The translations under genes were made by a program, and so were the position numbers. Below are positions 49,195 to 59,404 of a stretch of 64,000 nucleotides of DNA, one piece after another; position 1 is the stretch's first letter, and each line of letters begins with the position of its first letter. The DNA is from Dendrophyllia cribrosa (Eukaryota; Cnidaria; Anthozoa; Scleractinia; Dendrophylliidae). The notes below the pieces were generated by a model. It did not search any database. It saw nothing but the letters and a program-made list of their open reading frames with translations, and was not told where the DNA came from. The stretch covers positions 60,506,289-60,570,288 of the forward strand of contig JAJLRJ010000001.1 of assembly GCA_024195265.1 (NCBI GenBank), given 5' to 3'.

Positions 49195-49287
49195 TAGCCT
49201 GTTCCAGGCTCTCAGATAGTGGGGGCGAGTGAAAAAGTTGCAGCGAGCGAAGAAAAAACAAGTCGGGACTGAGCCTGGAACAGGCTA
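49195..49287. mobile_element. 93-bp MITE with perfect 9-bp target duplication
   Basis: The ends tagcctgttccaggctc and gagcctggaacaggcta are perfect inverted copies. The nonamer tgtgaagac lies directly on both sides (49186-49194 and 49288-49296). A 9-bp duplication is typical of Mutator-like (MULE) elements. Confidence 0.9.
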
Positions 49288-49893
49288 TGTGAAGACGGTA
49301 AAAACAGACAAATCACGAAGTTATTTAAAAGAGACGACGCGACAAAGCGGTGGAGTGACGGACTGATACAAGTTTATCACTCATCGTTTTTCGCTGGTAA
49401 ACGAAAAATCTCCGCCGAAATCGATACCGGTTGTACTCAGGCGGTGTTGGACACGTGACTTCGCTCGTCCAATCACGCGTCACTTTACTTAATTGTCAGA
49501 ACTAATACAATGACTAATAAATGATACCATTTTATTACGTCATCATTTTTCACACGTGAACGATAAATCTCCGTAGAAATTGGTACCTTCAATTGTCGGA
49601 AAGAATACAACCACAAATATTACAATTTTTATTTACGTAACCGTTTTTCACACGAAAACATGCCTAACACGGTTCACATATAAACTTGAAAAACAACTGA
49701 TAACTGTAAGCATTAAGAACGCATGATTTTATATTTACCTAAAGTATGACATGATTGATTGATTTAGCCTAAAGTCAAATTAAAATATGTTGAAGTAATA
49801 GCACAGCAGGAGAACTTTATGCACTGTCTTTCACTTGAGTGGTAACGAAACACAACATGTAATAAGCTGTTTTTAATTGAGTATCGTAACACC

Positions 49894-52800
49894 AAAACCA
49901 ATCAGACGCAGACAATCCAATGAACCAATCAGAACAGACACATACAATCCAATGAACCAATCAGAACAGACACATACAATCCAATGAACCAATCACAACA
50001 GACACATACAATCCAATGAACCAATCAGAACAGACACAGACAATCCAATGAACCAATCAGAACAGACACATACAATCCAATGAACCAATCACAACAGACA
50101 CATACAATCCAATGAACCAATCACAACAGACACATACAATCCAATGAACCAATCAGAACAGACACATACAATCCAATGAACCAATCACAACAGACACATA
50201 CAATCCAATGAACCAATCACAACAGACACATACAATCCAATGAACCAATCACAACAGACACATACAATCCAATGAACCAGTCACAACAGACACATACAAT
50301 CCAATGAACCAATCACAACAGACACATACAATCCAATGAACCAATCAGAACAGACACATACAATCCAATGAACCAATCAGAACAGACACATACAATCCAA
50401 TGAACCAATCAGAACAGACACATACAATCCAATGAACCAGTCACAACAGACACATACAATCCAATGAACCAATCACAACAGACACATACAATCCAATGAA
50501 CCAATCAGAACAGACACATACAATCCAATTAACCAATCAGAACAGACACATACAATCCAATGAACCAATCAGAACAGACACATACAATCCAATGAACCAA
50601 TCAGACGCAGACAATCCAATGAACCAATCACAACAGACACATACAATCCAATGAACCAATCACAACAGACACATACAATCCAATGAACCAATCACAACAG
50701 ACACATACAATCCAATGAACCAATCACAACAGACACATACAATCCAATGAACCAATCACAACAGACACATACAATCCAATGAACCAATCACAACAGACAC
50801 AGACAATCCAATGAACCAATCACAACAGACACATACAATCCAATGAACCAGTCACAACAGACACATACAATCCAATGAACCAATCACAACAGACACAGAC
50901 AATCCAATGAACCAATCACAACAGACACATACAATCCAATGAACCAATCACAACAGACACATACAATCCAATGAACCAATCACAACAGACACATACAATC
51001 CAATGAACCAATCAGAACAGACACATACAATCCAATGAACCAATCACAACAGACACATACAATCCAATGAACCAATCACAACAGACACATACAATCCAAT
51101 GAACCAGTCACAACAGACACATACAATCCAATGAACCAATCACAACAGACACATACAATCCAATGAACCAGTCACAACAGACACAGACAATCCAATGAAC
51201 CAGTCACAACAGACACATACAATCCAATGAACCAATCACAACAGACACATACAATCCAATGAACTAGTCACAACAGACAGACACATACAATCCAATGAAC
51301 CAATCACAACAGACACATACAATCCAATGAACCAATCACAACAGACACATACAATCCAATGAACCAGTCACAACAGACACATACAATCCAATGAACCAGT
51401 CACAACAGACACAGACAATCCAATGAACCAATCAGAACAGACACATACAATCCAATGAACCAATCAGAACAGACACATACAATCCAATGAACCAATCACA
51501 ACAGACACATACAATCCAATGAACCAATCACAACAGACACAGACAATCCAATGAACCAATCACAACAGACACATACAATCCAATGAACCAATCACAACAG
51601 ACACATACAATCCAATGAACCAATCACAACAGACACATACAATCCAATGAACCAATCACAACAGACACATACAATCCAATGAACCAGTCACAACAGACAC
51701 ATACAATCCAATGAACCAATCACAACAGACACATACAATCCAATGAACCAATCACAACAGACACATACAATCCAATGAACCAGTCACAACAGACACATAC
51801 AATCCAATGAACCAATCACAACAGACACATACAATCCAATGAACCAATCACAACAGACACATACAATCCAATGAACCAGTCACAACAGACACATACAATC
51901 CAATGAACCAGTCACAACAGACACAGACAATCCAATGAACCAATCAGAACAGACACATACAATCCAATGAACCAATCAGAACAGACACATACAATCCAAT
52001 GAACCAATCAGAACAGACACATACAATCCAATGAACCAATCACAACAGACACATACAATCCAATGAACCAGTCACAACAGACACATACAATCCAATGAAC
52101 CAGTCACAACAGACACAGACAATCCAATGAACCAATCAGAACAGACACATACAATCCAATGAACCAATCACAACAGACACATACAATCCAATGAACCAAT
52201 CATAACAGACACATACAATCCAATGAACCAATCACAACAGACACAGACAATCCAATGAACCAATCACAACAGACACATACAATCCAATGAACCAATCACA
52301 ACAGACACATACAATCCAATGAACCAATCACAACAGACACAGACAATCCAATGAACCAATCACAACAGACACATACAATCCAATGAACCAGTCACAACAG
52401 ACACAGACAATCCAATGAACCAATCACAACAGACACATACAATCCAATGAACCAATCAGAACAGACACATACAATCCAATGAACCAATCACAACAGACAC
52501 ATACAATCAAATGAACCAATCACAACAGACACAGACAATCCAATGAACCAATCACAACAGACACATACAATCCAATGATACAGTCACAACAGACACATAC
52601 AATCCAATGAACCAATCACAACAGACACAGACAATCCAATGAACCAATCACAACAGACACATACAATCCAATGAACCAGTCACAACAGACACATACAATC
52701 CAATGAACCAATCACAACAGACACATACAATCCAATGAACCAATCACAACAGACACATACAATCCAATGAACCAATCACAACAGACGCCGACAATCCAAT

Positions 52801-53264
52801 GAACCAATCACAACAGACACAGAAAATCCAATGAACCAATCACAACAGACACATACAACCCAATGAACCAATCACAACAGACACATACAATCCAATGAAC
52901 CAATCACAACAAATACAGACAATCCAATGAACCAATCACAACAGATACAGACAATCCAATGAACCAATCACAACAGATACAGACAATCCAATGAACCAAT
53001 CAGAACAGACACACACAATCCAATAAATCAATCAGAACAGACACATACAATCCAATGAACCAATCAGAACAGACACATACAATCCAATTAACCAATCGGA
53101 ACAGACACATACAATCCAATAAACCAATCACAACAGACACATACAATCCAATGAACCAATCACAACAGACGCAGACAATCCAATGAACCAATCAGAACAG
53201 ACACAGACAATCCAATGAACCAATCACAACAGACACATACAATCCAATGAACCAATCACAACAC
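49894..53264 (+). repeat. 32-bp CCAAT-box minisatellite, about 105 copies
   Basis: Head-to-tail 32-bp units, each with acagacacatacaat followed by ccaatgaaccaatca. Every unit therefore has two CCAAT pentamers 8 bp apart. In many units the second lies in aaccaatcag, an exact match to the NF-Y CCAAT-box consensus RRCCAATCAG. Variants include acagacaat for acatacaat, and aatcag, aatcac or agtcac junctions, which are mixed along the array. It ends about 170 bp before the insulin-like peptide start codon. Short frames within it are artefacts of the repeat. Confidence 0.95.
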
Positions 53265-53437
53265 AAAGCGAATATATTCAACCGGCGCCAAACGCGGAAA
53301 ACGTGTGCAAACAAGTCACAATTGGTTTTGGTTTTACTTCTGATTGGTTGAAAATGTGGCGCGAGATTTCTTGGTCAATGACAAGCATAAAACTGGCGGA
53401 AACTGATTCTCATATTTATGTTCTTTATAATTTTCAG
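53265..53437 (+). promoter_or_regulatory. Candidate proximal promoter/5' UTR of insulin-like gene
   Basis: This is the non-repetitive gap between the CCAAT array and the start codon. It contains attggt at about 53322 and ctgattggttg at about 53340, the latter being the reverse complement of the CCAAT box found in the array. No clear TATA box was seen. It ends in ttataattttcag, which looks like a splice acceptor abutting the ATG, so transcription may instead begin farther upstream. Confidence 0.45.
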
Positions 53438-53519
53438 ATGAGACATACATATTTGTGGAGTACAGTTGCACTATTTGCTATCACCTTGTGCCTTCTGTGT
53501 CAGCATGTGTCTTCACAAG
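53438..53519 (+). CDS. Insulin-like peptide exon 1 (signal peptide)
   Basis: The ATG directly follows ttttcag. Twenty-seven codons plus one base encode the signal peptide and the first mature residue. The donor is acaag|gtaagaa at 53520. In-frame codons upstream of this ATG stay open for about 45 codons but lack signal-peptide character, so this start is preferred. Confidence 0.85.
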
Positions 53520-55779
53520 GTAAGAATAACAAGACAGTTTTACCAATAGGGCACCGTATTGATTTTGCCCCCGCCCCTTTCCCCCCACCCCCCCCACCTG
53601 GACATCCCATAATGACCATTGGAATTAAGTAATACATTCCTTTGAATTCATTTCAATGTTCATTATGGATGCCCAGGTTCAAAATCAACATAGCTGCCGT
53701 ATCGGTAAAACTGGCAATTTGCAGCAAACCTCAGTTAGCATTCAGTTGAAGGGCTCCTCTCAACCAGTGTGCTTTGCGGCCGTATGTTATTGTTATCATA
53801 CGGCCGGAAACGTGATAGCTTTCTCAGTAAAAATGACACGATTCGCGCGGATCTTCGGTCAAGTATTCGACACGCGTACGCTTTCAGTCACCGACAAAAA
53901 GAAAACTACCTGGCGTTAACATGGCATCTCGGCAGAGATCTGCGAATAGAGCAGTCAACGTTTACGGCTCTCTTGTTGCTGAAAAATCCACAGAAGATGC
54001 AGGCTGGTGTGGATGCAAGCGAAGAAAATGGCCGCCAATAGGTAGCTCGGCGCGCAATGCACACTGGTTGAGAGGGACCCTTTAATGGCGGACAAATACG
54101 ACATACATGCTCAAAACAAAACAGACATACAACTTCAAAGTACTGACGGTGTCCTGCTTTGGAGCTCACCGCAAAACTGACGACAAAACTCTCGTACAAC
54201 TAATAAGTGGCTGAAGGCCCTACTCGATCCAAAGAGTAGCACTAATTTTTTTTCTATAAGGTGTTTTATTTTTGTGTCAAAATTGTCCTTGTAGTTAATT
54301 GTCAGTAATATCACACAATCACTGAGCCAGTCATGTGGCCAGCAGTTTATACATCTTCTCTCCCAAAAGGCCCGCTTATTTACATACAATGTGTCACAAC
54401 TTATTCAGTTTTGAAAAGAGATATAGGGGTTCTAGTTGGTTGGAAGGGTGAAAGCTTCCTCCGCCCACACCCTCACCCACCCAAAAAAAGCACTTATGAG
54501 GGTTGAAAATATGACAGTTAACTATTATTTTCACAGCTTATCAGCAGTTATATAAACTAAACGAAGACCAACCTCCGGTGGACTTCAAAGCTTGCGGCGA
54601 TCAAATAACTGTGTATTGGAATCAGCTTTGTAATACTAAAAAAAGAAAACGCAGTAAGTTTATCGTAAATGTTTCTGATTGATGCCTTTCACCCCTAACA
54701 ATCACTAATTTATAATATACACGCATAAAAATACTGAAAGCATCTAAAATAAAGCAGTACTAGAAGAAAGTACTGCTCAGTGCTTTTACGTGGGTGGTCA
54801 TGTAGCAACAAAACCACAGGAACGTATTTCTCCAAAGCTTTCATTTACAGGAAGTGGTCACACTTGATAACATAATCCACAGAATCAAACGTGAGCTTCT
54901 ACAGCAACCCCCCCCCCCCCCCCGGGGGGGGGGGGGTACTCCCTTATATACGCTATATAGGTATGTGCCGCCCGATAGGGTAGGAGTTTTAAGGTGCTCA
55001 GTACTTAAATAGGGTATCCATTTTCGTATTTTTGGCATTGTGGTCCTTAGATATTCCTTAGATAGGGTCACTAAATTGCAAAATACTATAAGAAGCAAGG
55101 GCTGACAAATTGCAGAATCCACCCCAACGCGCAAAACGAAACAGATATGGTCTGTTAAAACTGGGCCTTAAAAAGGGTATCAAATCTCGATTTTCTACCC
55201 TTAAATAGGGTCAGGATTTGAGAACCTTGGCGGCACACACCTATCCTACATTGTCGGGAGTACCCCCCCCCCCCCCCCCCCCAACCCCCTCCCCTCCCCC
55301 GGGATAAAAACAACAACCACAGGAAAGTAGTCCTTGAGAGCTTTCATTTGAATGGTCAATTAGCTTTCATTCGTGGTTAAACTTAAGTATTCCATCCACA
55401 GACACAAGAGTTTGAACCACAGGCCTTGTGCAGCATTACAAAAAAGCGCCACAGATTAAAGACAGAAGTTCAGTAGCTTTTATTAAATGGTCACACTTTA
55501 ATTTTCAACCACAGACCGCCGGGGCGCGTATCCGTCTGAAGGGTTCACTCCAGGGTGGATAGGATTTAAGGAAAGTTACTCCCTTGTTTTAAAATTCTAT
55601 TTTATTTGCTTGTTTAATTTTTAGGATCTATGTTTCTGGGCGAAAAAGAAGCTTTAAGTTTTTTGGATCACCAAATCCAGCGCCACCGGAGAAGCATCAG
55701 CAATGGAGCTACCGATATAGTTGAAGAATGCTGTAATGAAGGCTGTGCTTATGAAGAGATGTTGGAATACTGTTTTTAG
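53438..55779 (+). CDS. Insulin-like peptide precursor (three coding exons)
   Basis: Exons 53438-53519, 54537-54653 and 55625-55779 join in frame (354 nt, 117 residues plus stop) through GT-AG introns, both phase 1. The precursor has a signal peptide (about residues 1-26, hydrophobic STVALFAITLCLL). The B chain has C47-G48 and C59 with the canonical 11-residue gap. A basic site (KKRKRR, 62-67), a short C peptide (about 68-85) and RHRR (86-89) follow. The A chain has C102 C103, C107 and C116 (CC-x3-C-x8-C) in DIVEECCNEGC. This is exactly the insulin six-cysteine pattern. The product should be a secreted two-chain hormone acting through an insulin/IGF-type receptor. The C peptide is unusually short. 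Which cnidarian insulin-like subgroup it belongs to is not resolved. Confidence 0.92.
53748..54084. mobile_element. TIR element inside insulin-like gene intron 1
   Basis: The left end gggctcctctcaaccagtgt and right end acactggttgagagggaccc are inverted copies, extending imperfectly to ctttgcgg / gcgcaatg. It lies wholly within the first intron and does not disturb splice sites. Confidence 0.7.
54537..54653 (+). CDS. Insulin-like peptide exon 2 (B chain)
   Basis: The acceptor is attttcacag|ctt and the donor cgca|gtaagtt. It encodes the B chain around ACGDQITVYWNQLC and the basic run KKRKR. The exon is 117 nt and begins and ends in phase 1. Confidence 0.92.
54760..54850 (-). repeat. 106-bp family fragment in intron 2
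   Basis: agaaagtactgctcagtgct and tgggtggtcatg match the reverse complement of the 48.4-49.0 kb unit with substitutions. Confidence 0.5.
54908..55284. mobile_element. G/C-run bounded TIR element in intron 2
   Basis: A run of 18 C then 13 G (54908-54938) leads into tactcccttatatacgc. The right end is tgtcgggagtaccccc followed by a long C-run. Sub-terminal blocks aggtatgtgccgcccgatag and ggcggcacacacctatcc are inverted copies. It has the same general plan as the element at 17621-17872. Homopolymer lengths are unreliable. Confidence 0.7.
55317..55520 (-). repeat. 106-bp family units in intron 2 (inverted)
   Basis: Two degenerate units: acaggaaagtagtccttgag, then gctttcatttgaatggtc, and again agcttttattaaatggtcac. 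These are the reverse complement of the array at 48365-48965. Confidence 0.65.
55625..55779 (+). CDS. Insulin-like peptide exon 3 (C peptide end, A chain)
   Basis: The acceptor is tttaatttttag|ga. It encodes SMFLGEKEALSFLD, the RHRR cleavage site and the A chain containing IVEECCNEGCAYEEMLEYC, then F and a TAG stop at 55777. The codon split with exon 2 gives Arg67. Confidence 0.92.
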
Positions 55780-56446
55780 GGGACTCGAAGTTAGAGTGTA
55801 AACAATGCGCAAATTATACAGTGTTTGTATGGGATTGCGATGTAAAACATTCACGCAAAATTTTCTGCTATACAACTTCAAGAATTTTGTGATCAAGGAA
55901 AGGCCACCTTTTTTCTGTAGATTTTTTAGTGGCTTCAGAACACTAACTAAAGCTGATACATATCGGCTTTGGTTGTTTATGGATATATCAGATAGATTTT
56001 CTGCATCCTCCGGGGTGTCTTTCATGAGCAGTTCAGAACAGATTTGTACTAAATATATAAGACAATGCATATGACATATGCATGGGTCTCATCAAAGCTA
56101 CAACCCTTAGATTTTATCACTTAAATATTTTGCCCACTAAACATATTTCAGAATATCAAATTTACGGGAATTATTTGACATCATCACTTTTTCATACAAG
56201 CACTGTATTTCGCGACATGTTTGACAATCCCTTCACACTGGCCAACTGGAAACTGGCCTATTCATTCGCCTTCAAACAGAGACCGTAACTTATTTAACAA
56301 AGATGTTGTTTAATAGTTGTTTACAAGGGAGCAATGGTTGTTGCCTTGATTGTATATGGTACCTTAAAACGTTTTTCAACGTGCTACATCACTAAAATAA
56401 AAAGCTAAGTTTGTAACATGATATATATTAATATATAAAATACAAT

Positions 56447-56452
56447 AATAAA
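56447..56452 (+). terminator. Candidate polyadenylation signal
   Basis: aataaa about 670 bases after the insulin-like stop codon. Another aataaa lies at 56396-56401. Either would end a 3' UTR of 0.6-0.7 kb. Confidence 0.35.
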
Positions 56453-56983
56453 GATAGATTATTCAACGTTAACTTAGTTACTTGGAATTACTAACGGTAA
56501 CTATCTACTGCTTCAGGGGAGAGGTGGTGGGGGGGGGGGGGAAGTAGAGGAACAGATAAAGAGTTTCGATTTCAGTGAGCCCCATTAAGTTCAAGCTCCT
56601 TTGCTTTCCTGGTTGAAGCTTACCGTGAACTGCAGGATAACTGAACGGTATCCTCCGGGGGGGATACTCCATATACATGTGGGCGTCTCCCCTATCTATT
56701 CTTACCCTTAAGGGGTACCAAACGTAACTAGGAAAAAGCATTTTCACAATTTTTATTGTCAAAGAAGTCGGATTTCATTGAAAAGGTCGTCCTCGTTTCC
56801 AGGGCTTTTCAAAAAATGAGAGGACAGGAAAAAAGCCCTGTGAACAAGGTTGTAAAAAAGTTCTACTTTCAATTGAAATTTGGAAAGTAATGACATTTAT
56901 TTCTACCTTTTCTTAACCATAAAAGACTCTAATAAGTAGAACTGAGGACATATTACCGACTTTTGTCAGTATTTCAGTTTCAC
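56453..56983. other. Intergenic DNA with TIR fragment
   Basis: 56655-56715 (cgggggggatactccatata, then cttacccttaaggggtacc) resembles one end of the G/C-run bounded elements. Nothing else recognised. Confidence 0.5.
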
Positions 56984-57187
56984 CCCGTGTACGCTACATG
57001 GTAGCCTTGTCGTACCGTGTAGCCCCGTTTACGCTACATGGTAGCCTTGTCGTACCGTGTAGCTCCGTGTACGCTACACGGTAGCCTTGTCGCACCAAGT
57101 AGCCCCATGTACGCTACACGGTAGCCTTGTCGTACCGTGTAGCCCCGTGTACGCTACACGGTACGCTACACGGTAGCCTTGTCGTAC
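56984..57187. repeat. 40-bp tandem repeat, about five units
   Basis: acgctaca(t/c)ggtagcc recurs at 56991, 57031, 57071, 57111 and 57151. The unit also contains ttgtcgtaccgtgtag. An extra partial copy of gtacgctacacg lies in the last unit. The cgtgta/tacacg halves give the unit internal dyad symmetry. Confidence 0.9.
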
Positions 57188-57372
57188 TGGGAAGCAGCTA
57201 AACACCGGCGCGCGACAGGCGGGGAAAACGAGGGGAGACTGGGGATAGGGGGTGAGGGGGTGTGGTAACACCTGTAAACATTCTTAACAAAAAGTCATTC
57301 TCGTGGGCCATTTTTCTATTCCGTATACGAAGTTGTTTTGACGTTATCTTTGCACTCGACAAAAGACGGACA

Positions 57373-57460
57373 ATAAATACACCTTATTCGATGGTTTAAC
57401 AGATAATACGCGCGGATATTATTTGTATTATCTGTTGAACCATCGAATAAGGGATTTATT
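57373..57460. mobile_element. 88-bp foldback MITE
   Basis: cttattcgatggtttaacag and ctgttgaaccatcgaataag are inverted copies (about 27 bp with one mismatch), flanked by ataaat/atttat. Confidence 0.8.
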
Positions 57461-57620
57461 ACTCGACTAATTTTTTTTATTTACTGAATAGCTTGTGTCT
57501 TTAAACCGGAACACTAAGGTGTAATATGGCCACCTACTGTGTAATACACTTGGATATTTTGCGTGTTCTATTTTCCTTATAAGGTAAAACGACGTCACAG
57601 TCGAATAATAAGATGGAATT

Positions 57621-57623
57621 CTC

Positions 57624-57676
<53 letters not shown>
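57621..57676. repeat. (CT)n microsatellite
   Basis: About 27 CT dinucleotides with one G interruption near the left end. Confidence 0.98.
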
Positions 57677-57677
<1 letters not shown>

Positions 57678-58199
57678 ACTTATTAAAACTAGCGAATAAT
57701 AGTGAATTTATCAATCCATCCCTCTGTCTATGACGTGGAAAATAATGGAGAAATTGTTTATCCAAAAGGAATGGAATGTATTTCCTAATATATTTCATTC
57801 GGTTTGTGAAGAATACGAAAGGTCTAAAATGTTTAAAATGTGGAGAAGTTGTTTATCCTAAATGTATAGCATGTGATTTCTAATTCTTTCGGAATGTTAA
57901 GAAAAGGAAATTAAATGTTAGTTGTCTTTTTGGTGAAGTGACTAATAAATTGTTGGCCCAAAAATTACTTGAGGTTTTATGCGAAGCCTACATTCAGTTT
58001 TCGGGAAAGAAGGCAGAAAAATCAGATCTCATCGAAAACATTCACAACATGTGTGGTATTTTAGTCCTTGTCAACTTACCTACCTACGTTCCTACGTTCT
58101 AGTTTCTGTTTGCCGCAAATCTAAACAAAGCCTGCGTGGATTCCAACAGATGAGCGAATTTTGTTTGCAAAAGCACAGGAATACAAACAAACCAATAAG

Positions 58200-58376
58200 C
58201 GCAAACACACTGGCCGAAATCGAACTGTCATTCTGTCTTGGATATGGACACAGCTGCGGCTCAGCTGGCTTTGCGCGCGAGAAGAATTCTCCAGTAAAAG
58301 CACCAGTAAAACCAACTCATCACTGCTTTTACTTTGTTCTGTGCTCGTCGTGTGAAAACAGACGCCTCGGATACAG
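58200..58376 (+). other. Candidate 5' UTR exon of second secreted-peptide gene
   Basis: A locally GC-richer segment ending in gatacag|gtaaatt, a fair splice donor at 58377. It lies 566 bases upstream of an acceptor (tgtttctag) that abuts the start codon at 58943. An open frame of 133 codons crosses it (57979-58380) but resembles no known protein, so it is treated as possible leader. Start position unknown. Confidence 0.3.
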
Positions 58377-58942
58377 GTAAATTTCAAGGAAAGTTTTCCG
58401 TTTTGTCCTAGGTACGCCCAGCTCGTTTAGGGCGAACATGCAATTGGGAAAACATAAGTCCAGTAATGTGTACGTATAACTAGATGTGTACATGAGGAAC
58501 TATCTACTTAAGTCCGGTTTGAATAACACCGCGCTTAACTCAGGGAACATTCTAATGCTTGTCTTAAACAGCCGAACAATGGGACACAATGCCTCCCAAA
58601 TCTGCTATAAAATGCACAGAGATGTTGCAAATTGTCTGAATAGTTATCTTTGGTTAAAATCGAAAATGGAAACATCACCACGGGTAAGAAGTGCTCAAAA
58701 TGTTTAATTTGAATGGTCACACGTCACACTTACAAGTTAGTGCGGCATTTCATCGCCCAGGGTGTGAATTTTGAATTTACCAGGAAAGAGTAAAGGAGCT
58801 GTTGACAGGAATTCTGACATATGAGGGTTTTGTGAAACTGTTGAAAAGGAAATAAATAATGTATTCTTTGTTCGCATTTCACGCCGGTACTCAGTATTGT
58901 TATGTGTCCCACTGATCAAACTGTATCTTTTATTGTTTCTAG

Positions 58943-59015
58943 ATGGAGAGAATTAGTGGATGGTACCTACCAATGTTGTTTCTTCTTATTTCAAGCGACC
59001 ACGCCGTGAATGGAG
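58943..59015 (+). CDS. Signal-peptide exon of a second, unidentified secreted protein
   Basis: The ATG follows gtttctag directly. Twenty-four codons plus one base encode a signal-peptide-like MERISGWY then PMLFLLISS, ending at a donor-like gag|gtgaat (59016). The layout matches exon 1 of the insulin-like gene: acceptor abutting ATG, a similar 24-27 codon length and a phase-1 junction. It may be a tandem insulin-like paralogue, but no cysteine-bearing exon is visible before the Penelope-like insertion begins 142 bases downstream. The remaining exons would lie beyond the window, or may be lost. Confidence 0.45.
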
Positions 59016-59265
59016 GTGAATACATTTCCTTAATTAAGGTTGTTATTTTTTTAGCGACAAGCGAAGTTGGCAGCCACATGTAAAAATCGCTGGCAAAGAC
59101 TTCAATTCGCGATTATTCCAACTCGTCACAAATGAGGCCGAACTGTCTAAGAGGTGGATGGGGTTAGTTTCTAGAGAAACTGTGGTGCTGCGTCGGTGGG
59201 GGGATGAAACACGAGAATTTAGTTTTATCGACTGAGTCGATAAGGTAAATTGACCACCGTAAAAA

Positions 59266-59314
59266 GATTCAAATAGCTGACGTTTCGAGCGCTAGCCCTT
59301 CGTCGGAGCGAATC
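59266..59314 (-). ncRNA. Hammerhead-ribozyme-like fold, copy 1
   Basis: On the minus strand GATTC-GCT pairs with AGC-(5-base bulge)-GAATC as stem I. The core ccgacga (hammerhead CUGANGA with U4 changed to C) is followed by a short stem II (gggc/gctc), then the invariant gaaa and a gtc cleavage triplet. Stem III is reduced to the self-complementary acgt, which could form only between two copies. Departures are U4C and one unpaired A before stem II. Penelope-like elements are known to carry hammerheads in their pseudo-LTRs. Confidence 0.55.
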
Positions 59315-59337
59315 AAGGAATTGTGGGTAGTGTGTGG

Positions 59338-59346
59338 TTTTATATA
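59338..59346 (-). promoter_or_regulatory. TATA box in Penelope-like 3' region, copy 1
   Basis: tatataaaa on the minus strand, about 25-30 bases upstream of the hammerhead-like fold. The equivalent in copy 2 would drive copy 1. Confidence 0.5.
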
Positions 59347-59404
59347 GTAAGCGGTGGAGCTACGCTATTGGTGGAAATTTGGTGACGTGAAAAACAAATG
59401 TAGA

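Noticed and set aside
53000..53191. Minus-strand 63-codon frame with a Cys/Trp-rich repeat
   Set aside because: Artefact of the 32-bp CCAAT array.
49894..53264. Possible CRISPR array (about 32-bp repeats)
   Set aside because: Units are contiguous with no unique spacers, and the context is eukaryotic.
57979..58380. 133-codon plus-strand frame
   Set aside because: No family resemblance. It ends across a good splice donor, so it is more likely leader or intergenic sequence.
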